Assembly (NCBI RefSeq): GCF_026343945.1
Contig: NZ_JAPKNJ010000001.1
Span: 992,001 to 1,056,000, forward strand
DNA: 64,000 bases
Reading direction: 5' to 3'
DNA from: Kaistia algarum
GTDB taxonomy: Bacteria; Pseudomonadota; Alphaproteobacteria; Rhizobiales; Kaistiaceae
The notes beneath the pieces were generated by a model. That model saw only the letters and a list, made by a program, of their open reading frames with translations. It had not been told where the DNA came from and made no database searches. Shown one piece after another: positions 8,356-16,574 of this stretch; position 1 is the first letter of the stretch; the number at the start of each line of letters is the position of its first letter. The translations under genes were made by a program, and so were the position numbers.

Positions 8356-8976
8356 TCATCGTCCAAGCCCTCCGACCACGCGCGGACGCATGAAGTCTCG
8401 AGGATCTGCCCGCCAGGCATCGAATGAGCGGGAGTTTGGCGCCTCAAACATCATGACACCGCTTGGCCCTGCGACTACCGGCCTTACCACTTTAAGGCGA
8501 CCTTCCTCGTCAAGTTCGACGTAAGGGTAGAGACCTAAAAATTCTCGCCCACGATAGTAGCGCTCGTGTTTCTCCAGCACTGGAAGAACGCCGACCGTGC
8601 CCTTAGCCGCATCGAACCATCCTAGCTCCCAGCACATCCAGAGCGATTGGACCGCGCCTTCGGTATCGAGAAACAAGAGGGAATCGCTCACGCCCATCGT
8701 CGCTCGCACAAACGCCGCGTTCGCCGGTGTGACTTCGCTGCGATCGGCTGCTGGAGCTTCAATCCAGTCGCAAAAGACCTTGTAACCCGCAGAAGTGAGA
8801 AGGTCATAAACTCCAAGCACGATCTCGGCGTCGCGTATCGTTTGGGACAAGAAGATGTCGTAATGTGCAGACCGCTGCCGTGACGCACGACTGAGCACCT
8901 CTTCAACCGTCGCCCCCTGCGCTGCGGCACGACTCTGGGCACGTGCGCGCATCTCGTTCTTCCTTAGAAAAGCCAT
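8356..8976 (-). CDS. TIR domain protein, last gene of the TIR/SLOG operon
   Basis: A 206-residue protein. A basic helical N-terminus (about 35 residues) precedes a TIR-like domain: YDIFLSQTIRDAE, YKVFCDWIE, then a core strand SDSLLFLDTEGA and the WxxWE element MCWELGW with a probable catalytic Glu117. The C-terminal 70 residues are outside the TIR core. It starts 9 bases after the SLOG gene stop, so it belongs to the same leftward transcript. It converges on the zinc-ribbon TIR gene with a 60-base gap. The WExG arrangement is that of TIR proteins that sense or hydrolyse nucleotides. Confidence 0.8.
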   Translation of the reverse strand: MAFLRKNEMRARAQSRAAAQGATVEEVLSRASRQRSAHYDIFLSQTIRDAEIVLGVYDLLTSAGYKVFCDWIEAPAADRSEVTPANAAFVRATMGVSDSLLFLDTEGAVQSLWMCWELGWFDAAKGTVGVLPVLEKHERYYRGREFLGLYPYVELDEEGRLKVVRPVVAGPSGVMMFEAPNSRSFDAWRADPRDFMRPRVVGGLGR

Positions 8977-8985
8977 TGCTCGCGC

Positions 8986-9657
8986 TTACTCCTTTGCACG
9001 AGGTCTCCAGAAACGTTCGTCCTCGGCGGCTGGCTGCTCGGCGGGACTTCTGAAGCGCTCCTCTTTGACCGATACGCCAAGATGGCGATGAAGGAGTGCC
9101 ACATAGTCTAGTTCATCGGTGAGATCGGCGGGCAACGCGCCGATTCGTTGCGCCACCTCCAAGGTCGCCCCTCCCGTTGATATGATTGGAATCACGGAGG
9201 CTTGCGGCTGCAAGCGACGGAACAGTTCGTACTCTTGAATGATCCCACCCATGCCGCCGATAAACACGGCAGCCTTGAACACATGTTCGGAGAACATGCG
9301 CTCTCGCATAGCCAACAGGCTTTTCTCACGGTCGCCCTCGATGTCGTCCGTGTAGGTGACGTTCTGGAAGCGTTCGTTGTCTTCAGGGAACTCGTCCTTG
9401 AAGTGTCTCGACTGATAGAGTTGAACCCAGCGCCCGTAATCGACGCCAATGTCATGGGCGACCACCCAAATCATTGGTGTGATTGCTGGCTGACCGCCCC
9501 AGACCAGAAGGCGACGTCCCAGCGTAATATGGACCAGCGCAGACACGGCGGCCCCTATCGCCACACTATCGGCTGTGGCAGCATATTTCGCCCCCCGTTT
9601 CGGGTCGGGAACGCCGGCGGAAAGGAAGATAGCATCGGCCAAGCTCAGCCCTCCCAT
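8986..9657 (-). CDS. Stand-alone SLOG-domain protein
   Basis: A 223-residue Rossmann-like SLOG protein. The N-terminus has the family signature LSLADAIFLSAGVPDP, followed by a nucleotide-loop strand RRLLVWGGQP and a second glycine-rich motif IGGMGGIIQEYELF at about residues 131-144. SLOG domains bind NAD-derived and other nucleotide ligands, and in Thoeris ThsA the SLOG domain senses the cyclic ADP-ribose made by ThsB. Here the SLOG unit has no fused SIR2, nuclease or membrane segment. It overlaps the upstream TIR gene by 13 bases. The likely role is sensor for a signal made by a neighbouring TIR enzyme. Confidence 0.8.
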   Translation of the reverse strand: MGGLSLADAIFLSAGVPDPKRGAKYAATADSVAIGAAVSALVHITLGRRLLVWGGQPAITPMIWVVAHDIGVDYGRWVQLYQSRHFKDEFPEDNERFQNVTYTDDIEGDREKSLLAMRERMFSEHVFKAAVFIGGMGGIIQEYELFRRLQPQASVIPIISTGGATLEVAQRIGALPADLTDELDYVALLHRHLGVSVKEERFRSPAEQPAAEDERFWRPRAKE

Positions 9658-10805
9658 GCCGCGAGTGCCCAGCCTGCTTCAGACACCTTTATCGCGCGAA
9701 CGGATAAAATCTGTTCATCCAACCATCGTAGGTGAGCGCTCCAAGCGTCGCGAATGCCGACATGATCGTACACGAGAACCGGCACTTCGCCTTGCTCGGC
9801 GCGTCGTGCCTTCTCCGCGACATCATTCAATATCTCGGCGGTCGGCACGCCAACAATCGGATAGGCCCAAACCTTACGGTCCCCAATCAACCGCACAGCG
9901 ATTGCGCGGTGTGCGCCAACACCTTCGATAGAAGCGCCAATTTTTTCAACATCGGCGCGAAGCTTGCCCGTGATCGACATAAATCGGGCCGCAATGCTCC
10001 GGCTCCGCAACCGTTCCACCCGAAGCACGATCGATTCGACCGTCTGGTCGGCTATCGGACCATCCGATGCAGTCAGTTCGGCAGGGTCGAGATACACTGT
10101 CTCGGCCATATCGGTCAGCTTGCTCGGCACATGCTCAGGCCAGATCACGCGAAGAACTTGAATATCCTTCGCCCGCGCCCGACCGATCTCTTGTCGGGTC
10201 CAGCGGCTATCAAAATAGCCAGGGGTATCGAGCATGACCATCACGTCGGAGTCGACTAGGCGGTGCCATAGCACGTCCTGAAAGGGATCACCTGGACGGA
10301 TGTCATGGGTGTCGAGAAAGACGTCGAAGCCGCGAGCGTTGAGCAAGTCGTGAAGCTGAAGCGCTGCAGCGCGAGATTCAACCCGTCGATAACTTACGAA
10401 TACGCGGCGCTGCCTGCGTAGCAAACCAACGCACTCAAGGATCGCCGCCGCGAGTTCGGTCATTGCTGGATCATCTGCACGACGCCTCAGACCGTTAGCT
10501 GACTGTAGAAACTCTGGCACATGCAGGGCAAAATCGCCATTGGCGGCGATAGTTGGGATGATCGGCGCGCTCGCAAGTACCAGTTCGTGCGCTGCCTCTA
10601 TGTCGGTGTGTGCAGCCGCGCCGAAAAACGCTGCCGCAAAGGCGGCGCGCTTGTCGCGACCCGACACCGTCGCTCCGTCATAAACGACCACGTCGGTGCC
10701 TAACACGAGACCAAAATCTTCCAACATACCGCGCAAAGTCGCGGTTAGGGCTTCACGCTCCTCGGCGGCTGGGCTTCCTAGAATTGCAAGCTCGTAAAGG
10801 CTCAT
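9645..10805 (-). CDS. TIR domain protein with N- and C-terminal extensions
   Basis: A 386-residue protein. Residues 1-125 form an alpha/beta region (YELAILGSPAAEEREALTA) that I cannot assign. Residues of about 133-255 are a TIR domain with RRVFVSYRRVESRA, FDVFLDTHDIRPGD and a probable catalytic Glu206 in SRWTRQEIGRA. The C-terminal 110 residues end in another alpha/beta segment (VPVLVYDHVGIRDAW). It starts 8 bases after the ThsB-like gene and overlaps the SLOG gene by 13 bases. As the largest enzyme in the operon it is the best candidate effector NADase; this is inference. Confidence 0.82.
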   Translation of the reverse strand: MSLYELAILGSPAAEEREALTATLRGMLEDFGLVLGTDVVVYDGATVSGRDKRAAFAAAFFGAAAHTDIEAAHELVLASAPIIPTIAANGDFALHVPEFLQSANGLRRRADDPAMTELAAAILECVGLLRRQRRVFVSYRRVESRAAALQLHDLLNARGFDVFLDTHDIRPGDPFQDVLWHRLVDSDVMVMLDTPGYFDSRWTRQEIGRARAKDIQVLRVIWPEHVPSKLTDMAETVYLDPAELTASDGPIADQTVESIVLRVERLRSRSIAARFMSITGKLRADVEKIGASIEGVGAHRAIAVRLIGDRKVWAYPIVGVPTAEILNDVAEKARRAEQGEVPVLVYDHVGIRDAWSAHLRWLDEQILSVRAIKVSEAGWALAAWEG

Positions 10806-10813
10806 GCCTCACC

Positions 10814-11302
10814 TCAACGCCCTGCTGCCACGGCCGCAGCCTCAATCCAGGCCGACATATTGGCATAACCGTCATCATTGACCCAGTCGTAGGTGCTGTA
10901 GAGACTGCTGAACGGAACCTTCCTGCCATTCTGCTCGATATGCCAGTAATCGAGAGGATTTTTTCCTTGAACGTCGGCCCCGAGTTGCGGATCTTTGATC
11001 CGGTGGATATCGATGGCGAGGATGCCTTTCTTGAGTTCGTAGCTCCGCTTGATTTCGTGTCGTACCCATTCGCGGTCATAGGTTTCGGCACCGAACAGCA
11101 CTACCGTGACCGACGTCCCCTTGAGCTGCTCCTCAATCCATTTCTCGATGCCACCGGCGCGCTTCTTGGCCTCCTCAAACTCAGCAGCATCGTAGAAGGG
11201 TTGTGCTTCGCTATTCGGACGAACAACCCAAGAATTGCGTACCTGAACGACGCGGCGAACGTCACGCGCATAGTGAAAACTGAAGAAAACCTTCCGGGCC
11301 AT
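10814..11302 (-). CDS. ThsB-like TIR protein (MTH538/DUF1863 type)
   Basis: A 162-residue protein that is a full-length match in pattern to the ThsB/DUF1863 family: start MARKVFFSFHYARDVRR, then QVRNSW, a helix GGIEKWIEEQL, the strand TSVTVVLFGAET and the catalytic element WVRHEIKRSYE with Glu83. ThsB enzymes make a cyclic ADP-ribose isomer upon phage infection. It is the first gene of the leftward four-gene operon and has a strong GGGAGG ribosome site. No ThsA-type SIR2-SLOG gene is nearby; the SLOG protein two genes downstream is the probable receptor. Confidence 0.85.
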   Translation of the reverse strand: MARKVFFSFHYARDVRRVVQVRNSWVVRPNSEAQPFYDAAEFEEAKKRAGGIEKWIEEQLKGTSVTVVLFGAETYDREWVRHEIKRSYELKKGILAIDIHRIKDPQLGADVQGKNPLDYWHIEQNGRKVPFSSLYSTYDWVNDDGYANMSAWIEAAAVAAGR

Positions 11303-11534
11303 GCATTACCTCCCTATTGCTCTTGGACTATTTCGGTCCGCCGGGGTCGCGGCGGTCGTCGAATATGCGTTCGGCATCTAAAACACTGCTCTCCCGGAAA
11401 GAGTGGCGGAATCGTTGCAATCTATTGTAGCAGAAAATGCGACAATCAGGATGCACAGTTTTCAGGTTTTGCAGTCTTATACGTCCTGATCGGGCTTCCT
11501 GCCCGGCTTCTGCTTTCGCTCACGCCGGGCGGAT
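11303..11534. other. Divergent upstream region of the TIR/SLOG operon and parB leader
   Basis: This stretch is without a gene. On the minus strand it holds the leader and presumed promoter of the TIR/SLOG operon, with the GGGAGG ribosome site directly before 11302; no convincing -35/-10 pair could be fixed. From about 11490 it passes into the GC-rich ICE sequence ahead of parB. The change in base composition near 11480 may mark the right edge of the defence island. Confidence 0.45.
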
Positions 11535-11740
11535 GGCTTGGGGGCGCTGCCCCCTGGCGCGGCGCAAGGGATCGCTGACGCTCGACCGGGACGGTCTCCC
11601 CGGCCTTCCGCGCGGATGCGTGCTTCACACTCTCTCCAATGGTTTCGATCCGCTTGTGCAGGCCGGGTGATCCCCCTCCGTCCCGGTCGCCCTTGCGCCT
11701 TGCACCCCCCGGTCTCGGCGACGGCCAAGGTTGCAGCGCA
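11535..11740 (+). repeat. Duplicated leader sequence, copy A (ahead of parB)
   Basis: About 200 bases closely matching 19555-19722. Shared blocks include GCGCGGCGCAAGGGATCGCT, TGCAGGCCGGGTGATCCCCC and CCCGGTCTCG, in the same order and at the same distance from the downstream start codon. Copy A has an extra segment of about 27 bases in the middle. It is probably a common 5' regulatory leader. Confidence 0.7.
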
Positions 11741-11776
11741 GCGCTGCGCTCCAACCCAAGCCAAAGGATCAAGACC

Positions 11777-13822
11777 ATGACCAATACTGTTGATACCACC
11801 CCCACGGCTTCCGAAGCCCCCGCCACTAATGGCGCGGTGCTGTTCGTGCCGCTGAACAAGCTAAAGAAGTCGCCCCGCAACGCCCGCAAGACCCCACACA
11901 GCGAAGCCCATATCGAGGCGCTGGCGGCCAGCATCGCCGCCAAGGGGATGCTGCAAAATCTGGTGGTGGAGCCGGAGACGAACGCGGAAGGCGAACCGAC
12001 CAGCTTCTATTTCGTGACCATCGGCGAAGGCCGCAGGCTGGCGCAAATGCTGCGTGTGAAGCGCAAGCAGATCAAGAAGACCGAACCGATCCGCTGCGTT
12101 TTGGATACCGAGAACGACGCGGCGGAAATCTCCCTCGATGAAAACGTCACCCGCGAGGCGATGCACCCCGCCGATCAGTACGAGCGGTTCCGCGAGCTGG
12201 CAGAGAACAGGGGATGGGGCGCTGAAGAGATTGCCGCCCGGTTCGGCGTCAGCGCTCATGTCGTCAGGCAGCGGCTTCGCCTCGGCGCGGTCAGCCCCAA
12301 GCTGATGCAGGTCTATCGCGATGGCGGTCTGTCGCTGGAGCAGTTGATGGCCTTCGCCATCACCGAGGATCACGACCGGCAGGAACAGGTGTTCGACAAT
12401 CTGTCCTATAACCGCGAGCCGTGGATCATCCGCCGTGACTTGACTAAGGCTAACGTGGAAGCGAGCGACCGGCGGGCGATCTTCGTTGGCGCGGATGCCT
12501 ATGCCGAGGCTGGCGGGATCATCATCCGCGACCTCTTCACCGAGGATCGGGGCGGCTATTTCGAGGACGCCGCGCTGCTGGACTTGCTCGTTATCGCCGG
12601 GCTGGAAGAGGTTGCCGCCGAGGTTCAGGCAGCAGAGGGGTGGAAGTGGACTTCGGTTCACATCGACTACCCACACGCGCACGGCTTGCGCCGTAGCTAT
12701 CCGCATCCGGTTGAATTGTCGGGGGAAGATGCCGCCGCCTATGACGCCGCGCAGGAGGAATTGGAGACGCTATCGGCGGAATGGCAGGACGCGGACCTGG
12801 ACCTGCCCGACGAGGTGGACCAGCGCCTCGCGGAGTTGGAGGCCGAGATCGAGCGTATCGACGCCAAGCGCCATGCCTATGACGCCGACGAGATCGCCCG
12901 TGGCGGGGTGTTCGTCATCCTGAACCATGATGGTACAGCCCGCATTGAGCGGGGTTTCATCCGCGCCGAGGACGAAGCCCCGGAGCCGAAGGACGCGGAC
13001 AGCGCCACCTATGCGGTGGACGGCGTGACCGTGACCGAAGACGGGGAGATCGTCGGGGATGCGGGAAGCGGCGAGGACCAAGAAGCGGAGCCGCAGACGG
13101 AAAACGAGGACGCTGGGGATGCGGGCAAGCCGCTGTCGGACCTTCTCATCCGCGATCTGACGGCCCATCGCACTCTTGGCCTTCGTCTCGCTCTTTGCGA
13201 GCAGCCGGATATGGCGCTTGTCGCCGTGGTTCATGCGCTGGCGGCGCAGACCTTCTATCGTGGCGGGGAAGCCTCCTGCCTCGAAATCCGGTTGACCAGC
13301 GCCTACCTCGCTTCCCATGCGGACGGGATCGAGGATACGCCCGCCGCGAAGGCGCTGGCGGATCGTCATGCCGGATGGGCGTCGGACATGCCGCGCGACG
13401 TGGCGGACCTGTGGGCCTTCGTCGTCGGTCTGGATCACGCGAGCCTCATAGCCTTGCTCGCGCATTGCGCATCGCTGACCGTCAACGCGGTTCGTGTGCC
13501 GTGGGAGCAGAAGCCGAATGCTCGTGTCACGGCGGAGAAGTTGGCGGGTGCGGTGGCGCTGGACATGACGGCGCACTGGACCCCGACCGAGAAGACCTAT
13601 CTCGGTCGCATCACCAAAGCGCATATCCTCGCCGCCGTGCGCGATGGTGTCGGCGATGACGCCGCCGAGCGGATCGCGGGCTTGAAGAAGACGGAGATGG
13701 CGCAAGCCGCCGAACAGCTTCTCACTGGTACCGCCTGGCTCCCGTCCGTGCTGCGCACCGCGCGGCCCGCGTGGCTCGATGCCGCGCCGGAAGCCGACGC
13801 CTACCTGCAAGCCGCCGAGTGA
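11777..13822 (+). CDS. parB: ParB/RepB/Spo0J-like partition protein, long ICE form
   Basis: A 681-residue protein starting at ATG 11777 behind AAAGGA. Residues of about 25-120 form the ParB N-terminal CTP/nuclease-like domain (LNKLKKSPRNARK, IAAKGMLQNLVV, GEGRRLAQM), with ENVTREAMHPADQYERF corresponding to the ParB box. A helix-turn-helix (EIAARFGVSAHVVRQRLRLG) follows at about 155. The rest is a long acidic middle and a helical C-terminus. Ordinary ParB proteins are about half this length; the long form is typical of alphaproteobacterial plasmids and ICEs. It lies far from parA (23213), so it may regulate gene expression rather than pair with that ParA. Confidence 0.88.
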   Translation: MTNTVDTTPTASEAPATNGAVLFVPLNKLKKSPRNARKTPHSEAHIEALAASIAAKGMLQNLVVEPETNAEGEPTSFYFVTIGEGRRLAQMLRVKRKQIKKTEPIRCVLDTENDAAEISLDENVTREAMHPADQYERFRELAENRGWGAEEIAARFGVSAHVVRQRLRLGAVSPKLMQVYRDGGLSLEQLMAFAITEDHDRQEQVFDNLSYNREPWIIRRDLTKANVEASDRRAIFVGADAYAEAGGIIIRDLFTEDRGGYFEDAALLDLLVIAGLEEVAAEVQAAEGWKWTSVHIDYPHAHGLRRSYPHPVELSGEDAAAYDAAQEELETLSAEWQDADLDLPDEVDQRLAELEAEIERIDAKRHAYDADEIARGGVFVILNHDGTARIERGFIRAEDEAPEPKDADSATYAVDGVTVTEDGEIVGDAGSGEDQEAEPQTENEDAGDAGKPLSDLLIRDLTAHRTLGLRLALCEQPDMALVAVVHALAAQTFYRGGEASCLEIRLTSAYLASHADGIEDTPAAKALADRHAGWASDMPRDVADLWAFVVGLDHASLIALLAHCASLTVNAVRVPWEQKPNARVTAEKLAGAVALDMTAHWTPTEKTYLGRITKAHILAAVRDGVGDDAAERIAGLKKTEMAQAAEQLLTGTAWLPSVLRTARPAWLDAAPEADAYLQAAE

Positions 13823-13959
13823 GGATTGGGCGGGGATCGCGCAAGCGGTCCCGGTCTTCCTGCTTTCCTATCACCCCAAAAAATCGCGTCGCGCGGGGAT
13901 CGACCCCGCGCGACCGATCCGATGCCCATCAGGGTCATCGGATTCAGGAGGATCGTTCG

Positions 13960-14367
13960 ATGATCTTGCTTATGCTGATGGCCGTCGCGCTTGTCGCCGG
14001 TCTTTGTGTCCTGGCCTATACGCTCGCCGTCTATGCGCTGCCGTTCATGCTCGGCGTCGAAGCCGCGAAATGGGCCTACGCCTCCGGCCTGATCGATGCA
14101 GGACTGGTCGGGCTGGTGGCGGGGGCCGCTGCCTATGGCTTGCTGGTTGTCCTGTTCATGGTGCTCCGCCCGCCGATCCTGCGCCTTGCCGTGGCGCTCG
14201 CCTTCGCCACACCCGCCGCCATCGCAGGCTTCGCGTTGGTCCACGGCATCACGCGCGAGGCCGTGCCATCCGAAATCTGGCGCATAATCTTCTGCCTGAT
14301 CGGCGGCGGCTTCACCGGCCTGTCGGCGCTGGTGCGAATCGCGAATCAACCTCAACGACGGGCGTGA
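13960..14367 (+). CDS. Small multi-pass membrane protein (135 aa)
   Basis: A 135-residue hydrophobic protein with four likely membrane spans: MLMAVALVAGLCVLAYTLAV, AGLVGLVAGAAAYGLLVVLF, a segment around RLAVALAFATPAAIAGFALV and a C-terminal FCLIGGGFTGLSALV. ATG 13960 is used because a CAGGAG site lies 8 bases before it. It follows parB by 137 bases on the same strand. I recognise no family, and its function is unknown; such proteins are common in ICE maintenance regions. Confidence 0.7.
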   Translation: MILLMLMAVALVAGLCVLAYTLAVYALPFMLGVEAAKWAYASGLIDAGLVGLVAGAAAYGLLVVLFMVLRPPILRLAVALAFATPAAIAGFALVHGITREAVPSEIWRIIFCLIGGGFTGLSALVRIANQPQRRA

Positions 14368-14388
14368 TGGTGCGGTAGCTCAACGGGA

Positions 14389-14835
14389 TCAGAGGTGACG
14401 GACTTTCAACGTGCCGTCCCACTTGGTGTTGAGATATTCGCAGACGAGTCGCCGATGGCAGTGGTGCGGCTTATCCTCGGAACAGAGCAGGCACCCACCC
14501 TCGAACATATCCGGCTTGAGCCGTTCTTCGATCTTGCGCAGTTCCATCAGCCGCATGAACGAGTTTTCGTAGATGGTCCAATCGCCCTTGTCGCGTTTAA
14601 ACGCTTTCAGGATATCGTCCGTCGGCGCGAGAAGCGGCTGATGCACATAGTGCGCACCGCAGATTTCCTTCAGAAAATATGCAAGATCATCGGCCTTCGC
14701 GAACCCGGCCAGTTGAGACGTGTTGTGCAGGCGAACGTCGATTACCTTTTTGACGCCAGCACTTTTCAGTCGGTCGAAAAACTTCGCCGCCGTGGTCTTG
14801 GTGAAGCCGATAGTCGCCAGGTTGACACCACTCAA
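14389..14835 (-). CDS. DUF488 domain-containing protein (148 aa)
   Basis: A DUF488 protein: N-terminal ATIGFTKTTAAKFFDRL, the DVRLHN motif (in place of DVR..P), and the C-terminal CxxxxxxHCHR signature (CSEDKPHHCHRRLV). DUF488 proteins are of uncertain function and are suspected to act on nucleic acids or nucleosides. It lies 5 bases downstream of a second DUF488 gene, as the last member of a leftward three-gene set with a dual-OB protein. It ends close to a tRNA-like half sequence at 14370, which may be the edge of an inserted cassette. Confidence 0.88.
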   Translation of the reverse strand: MSGVNLATIGFTKTTAAKFFDRLKSAGVKKVIDVRLHNTSQLAGFAKADDLAYFLKEICGAHYVHQPLLAPTDDILKAFKRDKGDWTIYENSFMRLMELRKIEERLKPDMFEGGCLLCSEDKPHHCHRRLVCEYLNTKWDGTLKVRHL

Positions 14836-14840
14836 ATCTC

Positions 14841-15464
14841 TTACTCCGCAGCCGCTGTCTTTCGAGCATTGTCCGGTCTCTCGGAGAACGCAACCTTCAT
14901 AGCTCTGTCCCGGTACGCAGCGGCAAGACGCTTCTCAGGCGGCTCGAAAAGATCAATGTCGCTCTTGCCCGACATGTCCATCAGCTTGTCTTCGATCTGC
15001 CGATGATCGACGATTTGCCCGCTACTCAGAATATGACGGACATTAACACCGCGCTCGTGAAGCGCTCGACCGACCAGAAGGCAACGGTGGCAATCCAACG
15101 GATCATGCTCCGAACACATCATGGCGATCCGGAACTTTTTCGCCCCTTCGATGACACGCTCCAGCCCCCGCGCGAAATCCGCCGTCTCGGCCATCTTTTC
15201 ATAGTCGGCTACGCCGTCGCAATAGAACCGTTGTCCTTTCGGACGGCCACCCAATTCCTCACCGAGAAACACATAGGCCACGTTGTCCTGACGCAGTTCG
15301 TCGCGCAGGCTATCCCTGTTGAAGTGCGGGAAATGCCTCGAAAACGGGGCGGTCCTGACATCGGCGATGGCGGTCACGGACGCGTCCCGGAGAAGCGCCA
15401 GAAAACGCTCATAGGGCAGCGTCGAATGCCCGATCGTCAGAATCTCCACAGCCGTATCCGCCAA
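14841..15464 (-). CDS. DUF488 domain-containing protein (207 aa)
   Basis: A second DUF488 paralogue. It has LTIGHSTLPYERFLALL, IADVRTAPFSRHFPHFN and the CSEHDPLDCHR signature, all intact, plus a C-terminal extension of about 60 residues. I prefer TTG 15464 as the start because GGAGG lies exactly 7 bases upstream and homologues begin just before the TIGHS motif; ATG 15512 is the longer alternative, with a distant ribosome site. The two DUF488 proteins differ in length and motif spacing, so they probably work as a heteromeric pair rather than as a recent duplication. Confidence 0.87.
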   Translation of the reverse strand: MADTAVEILTIGHSTLPYERFLALLRDASVTAIADVRTAPFSRHFPHFNRDSLRDELRQDNVAYVFLGEELGGRPKGQRFYCDGVADYEKMAETADFARGLERVIEGAKKFRIAMMCSEHDPLDCHRCLLVGRALHERGVNVRHILSSGQIVDHRQIEDKLMDMSGKSDIDLFEPPEKRLAAAYRDRAMKVAFSERPDNARKTAAAE

Positions 15465-15706
15465 ATTCTGGCCTCCTTCACGCAACGACCGCTCGTTCGA
15501 TACGATCTCCATGTTTTCGGTGCGTCCATCCTAGCGGGGACGTCACACTCCTGCCAGCGCTTAAAGAGCGTGCGGCCCCGCATCTGAATTATGCGCCACC
15601 CAGTATATCGCCCTGCAAGACGAACCGCACGTTCTTTTCATGGAAACGCTGGCTAATGGACGAATAAACAAGTCTACTAGTCGATAAAAGGGCCAATCCA
15701 GTCTTG

Positions 15707-16417
15707 TCAGAGAAAATATAGACCGTTCACCTGCGCGTAGCAGGCATCGGGAATGTCGGGAAATGGGCGGCAGAGACCGACGCGAACGTGGATCGAATCG
15801 CATGAATTCGCATCCGCCTGCAAAGCATCCAAGCCTGCAGTCAGAAAGCGCGTGCGCGCGAGATCGGCGGGCACAGAGAGATCGTAACCGACACCATCCT
15901 GATCGACGACGGCGCGCAGCCGCCGCTTCCCGGCGCCGGTCACGTCCTCGTGGAAGGTAATTCGGCCGGGATCGATCTCGATCGCACCCAACGAGTTGGT
16001 CTTGATGTTAGCCGGCACATAGGCCTTGCCGCTGTGAGCGCGCACCAGATGTCCCTCGAACACATCCTGCAGCGATTCCGACACACTGTCCGCGGCAGCT
16101 TCGACGAGCTGGGCGGCAGAGAGGCTTTTCACGATCTGCAATTGGCTGCCCGCCTTAACAATCCGATCTTCCGTCGCATGGGGAAACGGGAAGGAGTTCG
16201 GTGGCCCTGACGCATCGAAGCGCACGATGTTGCCAACCGCAAAAATTTTCCCAGGGCCAGCGTATTGCGCGTCCCAGAAACGAGACGGCTCATGGGCCGG
16301 ATCGGCTCCCGGCGGTTCCGGCCGCACCATGCCTCCGTCATCGATATCCCAGCCGGCGACACAATAAAGCGCGCCGTAGCAAGTGACATCGGTAATGCAG
16401 AGATTGTAGATCGCCAA
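15707..16417 (-). CDS. Dual OB-fold-like protein linked to DUF488 genes
   Basis: A 236-residue protein opening with AIYNLCITDVTCYGALYCVAG, followed by WDIDDGGMVRPEP and a second similar half (GKIFAVGNIVRF). This pattern and the linkage to two DUF488 genes match what is annotated as dual OB domain proteins, thought to bind nucleic acids. TTG 16417 is chosen as the start because GGGAGG lies about 5 bases upstream; TTG 16438 is also possible. It is the first gene of the leftward set, separated from the DUF488 pair by 242 bases. The whole set may form a nucleic-acid sensing or modifying module; this is inference. Confidence 0.65.
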   Translation of the reverse strand: MAIYNLCITDVTCYGALYCVAGWDIDDGGMVRPEPPGADPAHEPSRFWDAQYAGPGKIFAVGNIVRFDASGPPNSFPFPHATEDRIVKAGSQLQIVKSLSAAQLVEAAADSVSESLQDVFEGHLVRAHSGKAYVPANIKTNSLGAIEIDPGRITFHEDVTGAGKRRLRAVVDQDGVGYDLSVPADLARTRFLTAGLDALQADANSCDSIHVRVGLCRPFPDIPDACYAQVNGLYFL

Positions 16418-16500
16418 GAGCCCCTCCCAGTATTTCAACTTTTGCTAGTTATTTGCGCATCCCTTCAATTCGTTTCAAGATGTGCGTTGCCTTTTTTAGC

Positions 16501-16574
16501 CCTCGCTCTCGGCTGCGCCGTAACCACGCCAGAATGCGGGTTTCCGCCATACGGCTTCGATCGCTAGCGGAAGC
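16501..16574 (+). repeat. Partial leader repeat, copy C
   Basis: About 74 bases beginning CGCTCTCGGCTGCGCC match 19473-19554, the part just upstream of leader copy B, with scattered substitutions and one short insertion (shared TTTCCGCCAT and CGATCGCTA). It stands alone beside the DUF488/dual-OB cassette without a gene directly downstream, and looks like a duplicated or rearranged fragment. Confidence 0.6.

Noticed and set aside
9645..11302. Classification of the operon as a standard type I Thoeris system
   Set aside because: The defining ThsA (SIR2-SLOG fusion) is missing; SLOG is free-standing and no SIR2 domain is found in the window.
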